A stretch of DNA of 64,000 nt from contig NZ_JAKCFB010000005.1 in assembly GCF_024198235.1 (NCBI RefSeq), positions 124,001 to 188,000 on the forward strand. Reading direction: 5' to 3'. The number at the start of each line of letters is the position of its first letter. Positions within the stretch are counted from its first letter, which is position 1. The stretch is from Myxococcus dinghuensis (lineage in GTDB: Bacteria; Myxococcota; Myxococcia; Myxococcales; Myxococcaceae). This document shows, piece by piece, positions 1 through 8,211 of the stretch. A program made the translations under genes and the position numbers. Below the pieces are notes generated by a model that was not told where the DNA came from, made no database searches, and was given only the letters and a program-made list of their open reading frames with translations.

Positions 1-65
1 CCAGCCGTTCACCGTTCCACGAACGCGGCCCCGCGCCGCGCGGCGAGTGCCCATGCATCGCAGCC

Positions 66-1973
66 ATGCACGGCATGCACCCCAGACCTCCTGGCCTCAC
101 CGCGCTCCTCCCCCTCCTCGTCTGCCTCGCCGCGTCGCCCGACGCCGAGGCGCAAGCGCACTCCACGCTGTCCCCGCCCACCGTCTCCATCCAATCGATG
201 GACAACCTCCGCCACCTGCTCCACGGCGGCCTGAGCGGTGACGCCCCGTTCACCCGCGTCGAGGTCTACGAGGGCACCCGGCTCCTCGGCACGGCCCGCC
301 TCTCCACGAACACGTGGACCCTCCCGTGGACACCGACGCGCGACAGCCACTCGCTGCGGGTCGTCGCCTACGACGGCACGGGCGCCCAGGCGAAGGACCG
401 CGTCGACTTCCAGCACCGCTCCGCCCTGGACGACGCGGGGCTCTACCACCGCCCCACCCTGCTCACCCTGCCCACGCAACCCATCGGCAAGACGCGCTTC
501 ACGCTCGACGGCTCGCCCCCGACGCCCGACTCGCCCGTCTACACGGCGCCGCTCGCCCTGCTGGGGCGCGAGGGTGAATCCGCCCCGCTCAGCCACATCC
601 CCACCAACCCCGAGGACGCGCCCGCGGAGTGGCGGTGGCGCCCCCCCACGGGCGAGGTCACGCTCGCGACGGTGGTGCGCTTCCAGCAGTACGTGGGGCG
701 GCTCCCCATGGGCCCCGTGCAGACCCGCACCTATCTGGTCGGGCGCGCGCCCTACTCACTGCCCGTCCTGTCGCTGGCCACGGCGCCCGCGAACTTCTTC
801 GACTTCGACGTCGGCCTCTACGTCCCCGGGCGCGTCCACGCGGAGCACCCCGAATGGGAGAGCTACTGGGGCACGGGCAACTACATGGAGAGCGGCGAGG
901 CCTGGGAGCGCCCCGTCCACGTCGAGTGGTTCGACGCGTCGGGCACGCGGGTCCTCGCGCAGGAAGCGGGCGTGCGCATCCACGGCTCGGGGAGCGCGGC
1001 GCTCCCGCAGAAGAGCCTGCGGCTGTACGCCAAGGAGTCCTACGGCCCCAGCACCTTCGACGCGCCCTTCTTCCCCGAGCTGTCCCTGAAGCGCTTCAAG
1101 CGGCTCATCGTCCGCAACGGCGGCCAGGACCTCCTCTCCACCCGGCTCAAGGACTGCGTGCTCCAGGGCCTCCTGCGCGAGACGGACCTGCCCATCCAGG
1201 CCTGCCGCCCCGCCGTGGTGTTCCTCGACGGGGAGTACTGGGGACAGCACGACCTGCGCGAGCGCTTCGACGAGCACCACTTCGCCGCGCACCACGGGCT
1301 CGACCGGGACAAGGTCGTCGTCCTGGAGGGACAGGGCACGGTGGAGGTGGGCAAGGCGGCGGACGCCATCCCCTACCACGCGCTGCTGGAGTACGCGCGC
1401 ACCCACGACCTGGCCCAACCCGAGCACTACGCGCAGGTCGCCGGGCGCATCGACGTGGACGAGTTCATCGACTACCACGTCGCGCAGCTCTTCTTCGGCA
1501 ACGACGACTGGCCGTCCAACAACTACAAGGTGTGGCGCTATCGCGCGGAGGACGGAGGCCCGCTGCCGGGCAAGGGCGACGGCCGCTGGCGCTGGCTGGT
1601 GTACGACCTGGACGCGGCCTTCAACCTCCCGCCGGAGAGCAACACGCTGGCCCGCGTGCTCCACGACCCGCTCATCCCCCAGCCGTTCGTCCTCCTCCTC
1701 CGGCGGCTGTTGAAGGCACCCGGGTTCAGGGCGCGCTTCCTCTCCCGCTTCTCCTGGCACCTGGCGAACACCTTCGCGACGCCGCGCGTCCTCGCGGCCA
1801 TCGACGCGGCGGCGGCGCGGCTCGCGCCGGAGATGGCCGAGCACATCGCGCGCTGGCAGTTGCCTCCGTCCCCCGGGACCTGGCTGGCGAACGTCGAGCG
1901 GCTGCGCGACGCCGCGCGACGCAGGCCCGCGTTGATGCGCGCGCACCTGGAGGCGGAGTTCGGGACCTTCTGA
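66..1973 (+). CDS. Secreted CotH-kinase family protein
   Basis: The 635-residue product begins with a signal peptide (hydrophobic LTALLPLLVCLAAS, cleavage near AEAQA). It continues with a beta-sandwich stretch containing a chitobiase-like FTLDGSPPTPDSPVYT segment (about 135-165). The rest is a CotH domain: GVRIHGSGSAALPQKSLRLY (about 302-321), FLDGEYWGQHDLRERFDEH (about 387-405) and a WLVYDLDAAFNLP segment carrying the acidic D-x-D that fits CotH metal-binding residues. CotH proteins are atypical protein kinases first known from spore coats; secreted versions occur widely. Export is seen in the sequence; substrate is unknown. ATG at 66 or 75 could start it; 66 was taken because both keep the signal peptide intact. 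The next gene begins 30 bases downstream, so it may be the first gene of the operon that follows, or may end at the hairpin there. Confidence 0.85.
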   Translation: MHGMHPRPPGLTALLPLLVCLAASPDAEAQAHSTLSPPTVSIQSMDNLRHLLHGGLSGDAPFTRVEVYEGTRLLGTARLSTNTWTLPWTPTRDSHSLRVVAYDGTGAQAKDRVDFQHRSALDDAGLYHRPTLLTLPTQPIGKTRFTLDGSPPTPDSPVYTAPLALLGREGESAPLSHIPTNPEDAPAEWRWRPPTGEVTLATVVRFQQYVGRLPMGPVQTRTYLVGRAPYSLPVLSLATAPANFFDFDVGLYVPGRVHAEHPEWESYWGTGNYMESGEAWERPVHVEWFDASGTRVLAQEAGVRIHGSGSAALPQKSLRLYAKESYGPSTFDAPFFPELSLKRFKRLIVRNGGQDLLSTRLKDCVLQGLLRETDLPIQACRPAVVFLDGEYWGQHDLRERFDEHHFAAHHGLDRDKVVVLEGQGTVEVGKAADAIPYHALLEYARTHDLAQPEHYAQVAGRIDVDEFIDYHVAQLFFGNDDWPSNNYKVWRYRAEDGGPLPGKGDGRWRWLVYDLDAAFNLPPESNTLARVLHDPLIPQPFVLLLRRLLKAPGFRARFLSRFSWHLANTFATPRVLAAIDAAAARLAPEMAEHIARWQLPPSPGTWLANVERLRDAARRRPALMRAHLEAEFGTF

Positions 1974-1977
1974 GCGC

Positions 1978-2003
1978 GCGGGCGGTGATAGGCTGCCGCC
2001 CGC
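1978..2003 (+). terminator. Perfect 8-bp hairpin abutting the AAA ATPase start codon
   Basis: GCGGGCGG (1978-1985) pairs with CCGCCCGC (1996-2003) across a 10-base loop. The right arm ends exactly at the base before ATG 2004. No T-run follows, so it may be a weak terminator for the upstream gene or a structure that limits translation of the downstream gene, which lacks a clear Shine-Dalgarno sequence. Confidence 0.45.
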
Positions 2004-3539
2004 ATGGCGAACCAGGACTGGGTGTCGCGCCTGCTCTCCGGGCGCGCGTCGGTGGACAAGGGGCTGAACGTCCACCTCTCCGAGCGTGACGGCGGCAGCC
2101 TCCACGACAAGATGCGGCAGGCGTACTGGTGGATCACCAACAACGCCGTCATCTGCCCCTACTACGACATCGAGTTCGGCTCGTCCGCCGCGCTCAAGAA
2201 CTCCGCCGGGGACGAGCTGCACCTGCCCGAGGACATGAGCTACAGCTCGTTCGTCCTCATCCCCCTGCTCACCCTCTTCACCTGCCGGCGCGCGCTGCTC
2301 ATCGGCGGGCCGGGGCGCGGGAAGACGACGTCCGCCATCCTCATGGCCCTGCTGTCCGGCATGAGCCGCGAGGACATCCACCGCTCCATCCAGCGCGGCC
2401 ACCCCCAGCTGTCCATCGCGGACCTGCTCGGCGCGCCGCTGCCCTCCGACATGCTCAAGGCGGAGGACCTGTCCGCCGTGAAGGTGAGCTGGCGCAAGTG
2501 GATCACCCAACGGGTGAAGATCATCGACGAGTACAACCGCATCCCCACCAAGACGCAGTCCGCGCTCCTGTCCCTCATGGCCGAGGGCTACGCGGAGATG
2601 ATGGACCAGTACGTCTACGCGGGGCGCTCGTCCTGGTTCCTCACCGCCAACGACGACCAGGGCGGCGGCACCTTCCAGGTCATCGAGGCGCTCAAGGACC
2701 GGCTCGACGTCGTGGTGCGCGCCGTGCCCTTCAACTCGAACTTCATCGACACGCTGCTCCAGCGCATCGAGGCGGACAAGTCACCCGAGGAGCTGCTGCC
2801 GAAGGAGATCGTCTTCACGCCGGGCGAGCTGGAGCGCGCCTACGCCTCCATCCTGGAGGTGGAGGTGCCGCGCGACGTGCTGGAGCGGGTGGCCTTCTTC
2901 CTGGGGCAGCTCGACTTCTGCCGCATGGCCTCGCCGCGCTTCGAGTTCAAGCACAAGGACACGCTGAAGCTGGCCGGGCAGAGCGTGGCGGCGGTGTGCA
3001 ACGAGCAGTGCCCGCTCGACAAGAAGGTCCACCTCTGCACGCAGACGGAGAACGGCGTCAGCGTGCGCGCCTACCAGACCATCCTCCACTACGCGAAGGC
3101 GCTGGCCTTCTTCCGGGGCCGCACCGTGGTGGAGCTGGAGGACTTCCGGCAGATCGCCCCCTGGGTGCTGCACGAGAAGCTCGTCCCCAACACGCGCAGC
3201 GCGTTCTTCGAGGCGAAGAACCACCGGCTGCTGCTCCAGGACCGCGTGGCGTGGATCCGCAACATGTTCGACATGGCGATGCGCCACCACGACCAGCACG
3301 TGCCCGTGCGCCGCAAGGTGGCGGTGCTGCGCGCGGAGCTGGACAAGGGCCTGTCCGGCATCGACCTGCGCACCACGGAGAAGCGCCTGGCCTCCGTCAC
3401 CGCGCTGATGAACGAGCTGCTCACGAAGCAGGAGCTGTCCGGTCCCACCTACGAGGACCTCATCCACCTCAAGTCCATGTACAGCCGCTACCGCAACTAC
3501 GCGACGTGGCTGAAGGACAACCCGGGAGGCACGCCGTGA
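2004..3539 (+). CDS. MoxR-type AAA+ ATPase
   Basis: A 511-residue ATPase. Walker A GGPGRGKTT lies at 101-109, Walker B is KIIDEYNR at about 172-179, and a sensor-1-like TAN follows at 214-216. The N-terminal 95 residues and the C-terminal 200 (charged, helical, with EKRLASVTALMNELL) are specific to this protein. MoxR-type AAA+ proteins usually act as chaperones or remodelling motors with a von Willebrand factor A partner encoded nearby; here that partner lies two genes downstream. The stop codon overlaps the GTG start of the next gene (GTGA at 3536-3539), which implies translational coupling. Four cysteines at about 325-350 (VAAVCNEQCPL, HLCTQ) could be structural. Cytoplasmic, with no signal peptide or membrane segment. 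Confidence 0.85.
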   Translation: MANQDWVSRLLSGRASVDKGLNVHLSERDGGSLHDKMRQAYWWITNNAVICPYYDIEFGSSAALKNSAGDELHLPEDMSYSSFVLIPLLTLFTCRRALLIGGPGRGKTTSAILMALLSGMSREDIHRSIQRGHPQLSIADLLGAPLPSDMLKAEDLSAVKVSWRKWITQRVKIIDEYNRIPTKTQSALLSLMAEGYAEMMDQYVYAGRSSWFLTANDDQGGGTFQVIEALKDRLDVVVRAVPFNSNFIDTLLQRIEADKSPEELLPKEIVFTPGELERAYASILEVEVPRDVLERVAFFLGQLDFCRMASPRFEFKHKDTLKLAGQSVAAVCNEQCPLDKKVHLCTQTENGVSVRAYQTILHYAKALAFFRGRTVVELEDFRQIAPWVLHEKLVPNTRSAFFEAKNHRLLLQDRVAWIRNMFDMAMRHHDQHVPVRRKVAVLRAELDKGLSGIDLRTTEKRLASVTALMNELLTKQELSGPTYEDLIHLKSMYSRYRNYATWLKDNPGGTP

Positions 3540-4360
3540 GCTTCGCGGACGAGCTGGAGGCCAACGCCCGCGCGCGCTTCGTGCGCTGGAACCCGGACGT
3601 CTGGAAGGAGCTGCTCGCGGGCCCGGCCCCACGGCTGGGCGCGGCGCTGAGCCAGTCCGGCGCGCCCCCGGAGCGCTCCGAGGAGGTGCTGCGCGCGTAC
3701 CTGAACCTGGGCGCGGAGGGCATCGGCCTGGGCTACCTGTACCCGGCGTCCGCGGGCCGGCAGAACTTCTTCACCCTGGCGTGGATGGACCTGGTGCCCC
3801 GGCTGCTCGCGGGCGTGCCCGAGTCCGCGCGCGCCGGCACGCTCGCGCAGCTTTGGAACCTGGGGGAGAACCTGGAGTCCACGCCGCCGTGGGTGCAGCG
3901 CATCTTCCACCGCGTCAGCCAGCGGCTCGACTCGCTGGTGGACATCGAGGAGCGCCTGCGGCGCACGTCCGCGCTGGCCATGGAGCCCCCGGACCGGAAG
4001 CTCGGCGAGCAGGCGAAGCCCGTGCTGGTGGACCTGTCGCGCGAGGACAGCCGCTTCCTGCCCGGCGCGCTGCACTTCCTGTCGCCCGGCGTGCTGTGCG
4101 TGCATGACCGGCACCGCAAGGCCGTGGCCGGACGCGAGGCGGCCACGCAGGGCCTCTTGCTGGCGGACACCGTGCTGCCCCTGGGGAGCATGGGCTGCCG
4201 GGAGGCGCCGGAGGTGACCCACGCGCTGACGCCGCAGTTGTCCGCGGTGGCGTGGAACGACCCGCGCGTGGACACGTGGTTCGCCACCGTGACCAATGAC
4301 TGGCGGGCGGCGGGCACGCTGGACACCTCCCAGCACGTCGTGGTGCTCGTGCCCGCATGA
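3536..4360 (+). CDS. Unknown protein, second gene of the MoxR/vWA operon
   Basis: A 274-residue soluble protein starting at GTG 3536, whose start overlaps the stop of the ATPase; its own end overlaps the next ATG (ATGA at 4357-4360). I recognise no family. It is rich in Leu, Ala and Arg, with predicted helical N-terminal segments (WKELLAGPAPRLGAAL, SEEVLRAYLNLGAEGIGLGY) and a beta-rich C-terminal half ending in HVVVLVPA. No membrane span and few cysteines. Its position between a MoxR ATPase and a vWA protein suggests it is an adaptor or target of that pair; this is inference from context. The GTG start is supported by the overlap pattern shared by all genes of this operon. Confidence 0.8.
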   Translation: MSFADELEANARARFVRWNPDVWKELLAGPAPRLGAALSQSGAPPERSEEVLRAYLNLGAEGIGLGYLYPASAGRQNFFTLAWMDLVPRLLAGVPESARAGTLAQLWNLGENLESTPPWVQRIFHRVSQRLDSLVDIEERLRRTSALAMEPPDRKLGEQAKPVLVDLSREDSRFLPGALHFLSPGVLCVHDRHRKAVAGREAATQGLLLADTVLPLGSMGCREAPEVTHALTPQLSAVAWNDPRVDTWFATVTNDWRAAGTLDTSQHVVVLVPA

Positions 4361-6015
4361 AAGCGTCCGTCTTCACGCCCGAGCACATCGACCGGTGCTG
4401 GCGGGAGGCGCTGGCGCTGTGGGACGTGCAGGTGCGGCTCGGCCCTCCCGAACCCCATGCGCCCTTCCAGCCGGACGCGCCGCACGCGAACGAGCCGCTC
4501 GCGTACATCGACCTGGTGAAGCGGCAGGTCTACGTCCACTTCACGCTGCTGACGTCGATGGGGGCGGAGGACAGCCTGACGGCGGTGCTCGCGCATGAAA
4601 TCGGGCACCACGCGCGCTTCCCGCACACGCTGGGTTGGGACGCGCAGCTCCGGGTCATGGAGCAGCGGCTCATCCCAGGGCTGAAGCAGTCGCTCACCAA
4701 CCTCTTCTACGACCTCCAGGTGAACGAGGTGGTGGGCCGCACGCACGCGGAGGACCTGTGCCGGGTGTACCGCGGCTTCCAGCGCACGGCGAAGCCCGCC
4801 GTGTCGCCGCTGTTCCACTTCTACCTCGCCATCTACGAGGAGCTGTGGGGGCTCCCGCCCGGGGACCTGGTGCCGAAGGCGACGCTGAGGTCCATGGAGG
4901 AGGCGTATCCGGGCACGCGCGCGGAGGCGCGCATGTTCGCGCAGACGTTCTACGCGCTGCCCGACCCGCGCCTCCAGTTCCTCTACTTCTGCGCCGCGTT
5001 CATCCGCTACCTCGAGCGCCCCGACGAGCTGACGTACATGCTCCCCCTGGGGGGCGACGTCCCCATGCCGGACGTAGACGACCTGGACGGGGCGCTCCAG
5101 AGCGGGGGGTTGTGGGAGGAGGCGCTGGAAGAGGCCCGGGCGCGGGACTGGCTGGACGCGGCCGCCGAGGGCAAGGCACAGGACCCGCTGGACGCCATCG
5201 ACCGCATCACCCACCACATGCCGGGGCACGAGAAGGGCCAGGTGCGCCGCGCGCTCGTCTCGCGGCACTACCGACGGCTGGTGGACCAGCACATCCTGCC
5301 GCTGCCGGCCGCGCCGTCGCGTCCGGAGCCGTACCTGCGCACCACGCCCCAGGCGTGGGAGTACGGGGACGACCCGTCCGCCATCGACTGGACGTTGACG
5401 GTGCTGTCGCAGGGACACCTGGCCGCGGTGTCGCCGCTGCGCCGCGAGCTGGAGGCGGACGTGCCGCCGTCCTCGGAGCTGGGCGTGGCGGCGGTGGAGT
5501 TGTACCTGGACACCAGCGGCTCGATGCCCAACCCCGCGCACACGCTCAACAGCATGACGCTGGCCGCGCAGGTGCTGGCCGCGTCCGCGGTGCGCAAGAA
5601 GGCGATGGTGCGCGGCGTCGTCTATTCGAGCGGTCCCCCCCTCGTGTCCCCGTGGATGTACGACGAGGAGACGGCGCGGGACTTCCTGCTGCACTACGTC
5701 GGCGGCGGGACGGACTATCCATTCGAGGTGCTCACCGAGCTGTCGCGGGAGCGGCCGGACGCGCTGCGGGTCATCATCTCCGACAGCGACTTCCTGGCGA
5801 ACGTGGGCAACCCCGAGGACATGCGACGACTGGTGGAGGCCACGCGGCGCTCGCGGCTGGTCGTCGCGCTGCTGGCGCTCCCGGACGAGCGGCGCGCGCG
5901 CCAGGTGCTTCAACCCGCCTTGAAGGAGCGGGGCTTCCGGCTGGTGGTGGTGCAGTGGATGTCGGACTTCGGTCCGGCCGCCGCCGACCTCGCCCGGGCC
6001 CTGTTGGAGAAGTGA
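4357..6015 (+). CDS. Metallopeptidase-like/vWA fusion protein
   Basis: A 552-residue protein in two parts. The N-terminal part has a zincin-type motif AHEIGHH (HEIGH at 80-84) in a VLAHEIGHHARFPHT context, as in zinc metallopeptidases. The C-terminal part is a von Willebrand factor A domain with MIDAS residues LDTSGS (D385, S387, S389), Thr 452 in GGGTDYP, and a final acidic segment VIISDSDF. vWA partners of MoxR ATPases usually recruit or present substrates; here one polypeptide also carries a possible protease centre. It starts at ATG 4357 inside the end of the preceding gene, and its stop TGA shares bases with the next ATG (TGATG at 6013-6017). No signal peptide. I infer an ATPase/vWA/protease machine acting in the cytoplasm; the substrate is unknown. 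Confidence 0.85.
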   Translation: MKASVFTPEHIDRCWREALALWDVQVRLGPPEPHAPFQPDAPHANEPLAYIDLVKRQVYVHFTLLTSMGAEDSLTAVLAHEIGHHARFPHTLGWDAQLRVMEQRLIPGLKQSLTNLFYDLQVNEVVGRTHAEDLCRVYRGFQRTAKPAVSPLFHFYLAIYEELWGLPPGDLVPKATLRSMEEAYPGTRAEARMFAQTFYALPDPRLQFLYFCAAFIRYLERPDELTYMLPLGGDVPMPDVDDLDGALQSGGLWEEALEEARARDWLDAAAEGKAQDPLDAIDRITHHMPGHEKGQVRRALVSRHYRRLVDQHILPLPAAPSRPEPYLRTTPQAWEYGDDPSAIDWTLTVLSQGHLAAVSPLRRELEADVPPSSELGVAAVELYLDTSGSMPNPAHTLNSMTLAAQVLAASAVRKKAMVRGVVYSSGPPLVSPWMYDEETARDFLLHYVGGGTDYPFEVLTELSRERPDALRVIISDSDFLANVGNPEDMRRLVEATRRSRLVVALLALPDERRARQVLQPALKERGFRLVVVQWMSDFGPAAADLARALLEK

Positions 6016-6581
6016 TGGACTTCGACATCAAGCACATCCGGAAGCAGCTCGCCGACACGCCGCTCGTGTCGCCGTATCCACACGACCTCTCGGTGGCCAT
6101 CATCTGCGACACGTTCCGGCTGGCGAACCTCCGTCCACCCTCGCGGCAGGACTGGACGGTCCTGGAACAGCGCGACCGCGGGGCGGGGCTGTGGAAGGAG
6201 CAGGTGATGATGCTCGCCCACCTCCTGACGGCGACGGAGCTGCGCGCCACCACGGCGGCGACGCTGCGCCCGAACATGGACGCCACGACGCTCCTCCAGA
6301 GGTTCTTCACGGAGGTGGAGCCGTTGACGGCGGAGATGATCCGCTCCAACGTCTTCCGGCTGGAGGAGTTCCTGCGCAAGTGGGTCCACGCCGTGGAGGG
6401 ACGGGTGAAGGACGAGGCGCCCCAGCAGTCCGCCGCGCGGCTGAAGCAGCTCGACTACCGCACGGCGCTGCAGGAGATGCAGCGCGCGGACGAGGCCCGG
6501 AAGCAGGAGGTCGAGCGGCGGAAGCAGGAGCTCCAGGAGGCGGCCCTCCGCGCCACCGAGGCGCGCGGCTGGCGGGAGTGA
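6015..6581 (+). CDS. Unknown protein with charged coiled-coil C-terminus
   Basis: A 188-residue protein. The first 135 residues are a helical region (MDFDIKHIRKQLADTPLVS, then WKEQVMMLAHLLTATELRA). The last 50 are a highly charged helix (ALQEMQRADEARKQEVERRK), likely a coiled coil for oligomerisation or partner binding. I recognise no family. It starts at ATG 6015, one base inside the preceding stop, and ends in a GTGA overlap with the next gene. The tight coupling suggests a subunit or adaptor of the same complex; no enzymatic motif is visible. Confidence 0.8.
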   Translation: MDFDIKHIRKQLADTPLVSPYPHDLSVAIICDTFRLANLRPPSRQDWTVLEQRDRGAGLWKEQVMMLAHLLTATELRATTAATLRPNMDATTLLQRFFTEVEPLTAEMIRSNVFRLEEFLRKWVHAVEGRVKDEAPQQSAARLKQLDYRTALQEMQRADEARKQEVERRKQELQEAALRATEARGWRE

Positions 6582-7900
6582 CGGGAGCGCTCTCCGTGGA
6601 CGCGCGCGTGGCGCCGCGCGCGAACATCCGCCGGGACACGGCCTCGCAGCGCCCACACGTCCCGTGGGCGGAGTCCATCGCAGCGGGCCTGTCGCGGCTG
6701 GCGGCGGTGCCCCGCGAGGACGAGGCCCGCGCGCTCCTGGACGCCCGGCTGGAGTGGCTGCGGGGCGCGCTGCTCGCGTCGCCGTACTACGTGCGCCGGC
6801 TCCAGCAGGTGGGGCTCCACCCGGGCGACCTGCAATCGCTCCAGGACCTGCGGCACTTCCCGACGCTGGAGAGGACCGGGCTCGCGCTGCACTGGGGTGA
6901 GGTGTCGGCGCTCCCCTCCGAGGACGAGGGGTGCGTGGTGGTGAGGAGCTCCGGCTCGACGGGGGAGCCGGTGCGGGTGGTGAGGGACCGGCGCGACTGC
7001 CTGCACATGTGGGCCGTGCTGCGCTTCTGGCTGGAGCGGGCGGAGGTGGCGCTGCCCCCGCGTCCCCGCGTGGTGCTGCTGGACGCGCTGCCGGGAGGGC
7101 TGGAGTACTCGGTGCGCCTGCCCATCCTCCAGGACGGGGCGTTGCATCGCGTCTCCGTCCTGCGGGGTGACGCGCGTGAGCGCCTGCGCCGCGTCTCGCC
7201 CACGGTGGTCTTCTCCGATCCAGAGGGGCTGCGCTGGTGGGCGGAGCAGGACGGCCTGCCGGTGCCGGGGCTCGTGTTGAGCTCGGCGCAGCACCTGTCG
7301 GAGGCGCTGCGCGAGCGGCTGGCGCGGGTGCTCCCGGTGCCGGTGCTCAACTACTACGCGACGACGGAGACGGGGCCGCTGGCGTGGGAGTGTTTCCGGT
7401 CCACGGGCCACTTCCACGTGCTCGCGCCCGACGTGTGGCTGGAGCCGGACCAGGACGAGGTGGTGGTGACGCGGCTCCGGCCGAGCGTGTTGCCGTTGCT
7501 GCGCTACCGACCGGCGGACGCGGGGACGGTGCGCAGGGATGCGTGCGCATGTGGCTTCCAGGGCTGGACGCTCGAGGGCTTCGGTGGCCGTGGCGCCTGC
7601 GGGTTCACCACGCCCACGGGGCGGAGCGTGGATGCGTGGGCGCTCGCGTGGGTGTTCAAGCACCACGCGCTCCGGGCCTTCCGGTTGACGCAGCTCGCGC
7701 CCACGCACTTCGAGCTGGAGCTGGTGGACGCCACGGAGCCGGGTCCTCTCCGTGAGCGGCTCACCGGGGCGCTGCGCAACCTGGGGTGGAGCGACGCGCC
7801 ACGCCTCGACGTGCGCGCCGTGAGCGGCGACAGCCTCGTCACCGGCACCAAGCCCCTGCCGTTCCGCACACGAATCCCGCGCGAGGGCAATCACACATGA
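6578..7900 (+). CDS. Phenylacetate-CoA-ligase-like adenylating enzyme
   Basis: A 440-residue member of the adenylate-forming family, closest in layout to PaaK. The phosphate-binding loop is VVRSSGSTGEPVRV (about 122-135), followed by a PaaK-like YYATTETGPLAWEC segment and a C-terminal CGFQGW region with two nearby cysteines. Family members activate a carboxylate as acyl-AMP and pass it to CoA or another acceptor; the acid used here cannot be read from the sequence. GTG 6578 is chosen because it overlaps the preceding stop (GTGA), as at the other junctions; later GTG codons at 6596 and 6608 are alternatives. Its presence in a MoxR/vWA operon is unexpected and suggests that an acyl or aminoacyl modification is part of the system. 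Confidence 0.82.
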   Translation: MTGALSVDARVAPRANIRRDTASQRPHVPWAESIAAGLSRLAAVPREDEARALLDARLEWLRGALLASPYYVRRLQQVGLHPGDLQSLQDLRHFPTLERTGLALHWGEVSALPSEDEGCVVVRSSGSTGEPVRVVRDRRDCLHMWAVLRFWLERAEVALPPRPRVVLLDALPGGLEYSVRLPILQDGALHRVSVLRGDARERLRRVSPTVVFSDPEGLRWWAEQDGLPVPGLVLSSAQHLSEALRERLARVLPVPVLNYYATTETGPLAWECFRSTGHFHVLAPDVWLEPDQDEVVVTRLRPSVLPLLRYRPADAGTVRRDACACGFQGWTLEGFGGRGACGFTTPTGRSVDAWALAWVFKHHALRAFRLTQLAPTHFELELVDATEPGPLRERLTGALRNLGWSDAPRLDVRAVSGDSLVTGTKPLPFRTRIPREGNHT

Positions 7901-8211
7901 CCCACCCTGCGCAGCGCCCCTGCAAGACTTCATCGCCAGCGTCATCGCGAGCGCGGGAGAGCGGGTTGCTTCACACCCCATTGCCTGTCGTGCCGACAGC
8001 CATTCAACACGCCAACGCCTGACGCGCGTCCGAGGAGCGCGGAGCGTTCATCCGTCAATCAATTGCAAGACGGACCCGAGGCAGGGGCCTTTCGAATCGG
8101 ACCATCATGAGGGAAACGGCTCGCTCCGCGGACCACGCTCCGGTCACTCGCGGAGGGGCACATCCGTCACTCTCGGGGGCGGATGTCATCTCGCCATGAG
8201 GAAGCCCCGCC
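7901..8211. other. Intergenic region with two small inverted repeats
   Basis: No gene is supported in this 311-base stretch. CTGTCG-TGC-CGACAG at 7985-7999 could be a weak terminator for the upstream operon. A 7-bp inverted repeat CTCCGCG (8124-8130)/CGCGGAG (8149-8155) precedes the histidine kinase and could be an operator. No convincing promoter was found. Confidence 0.4.
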
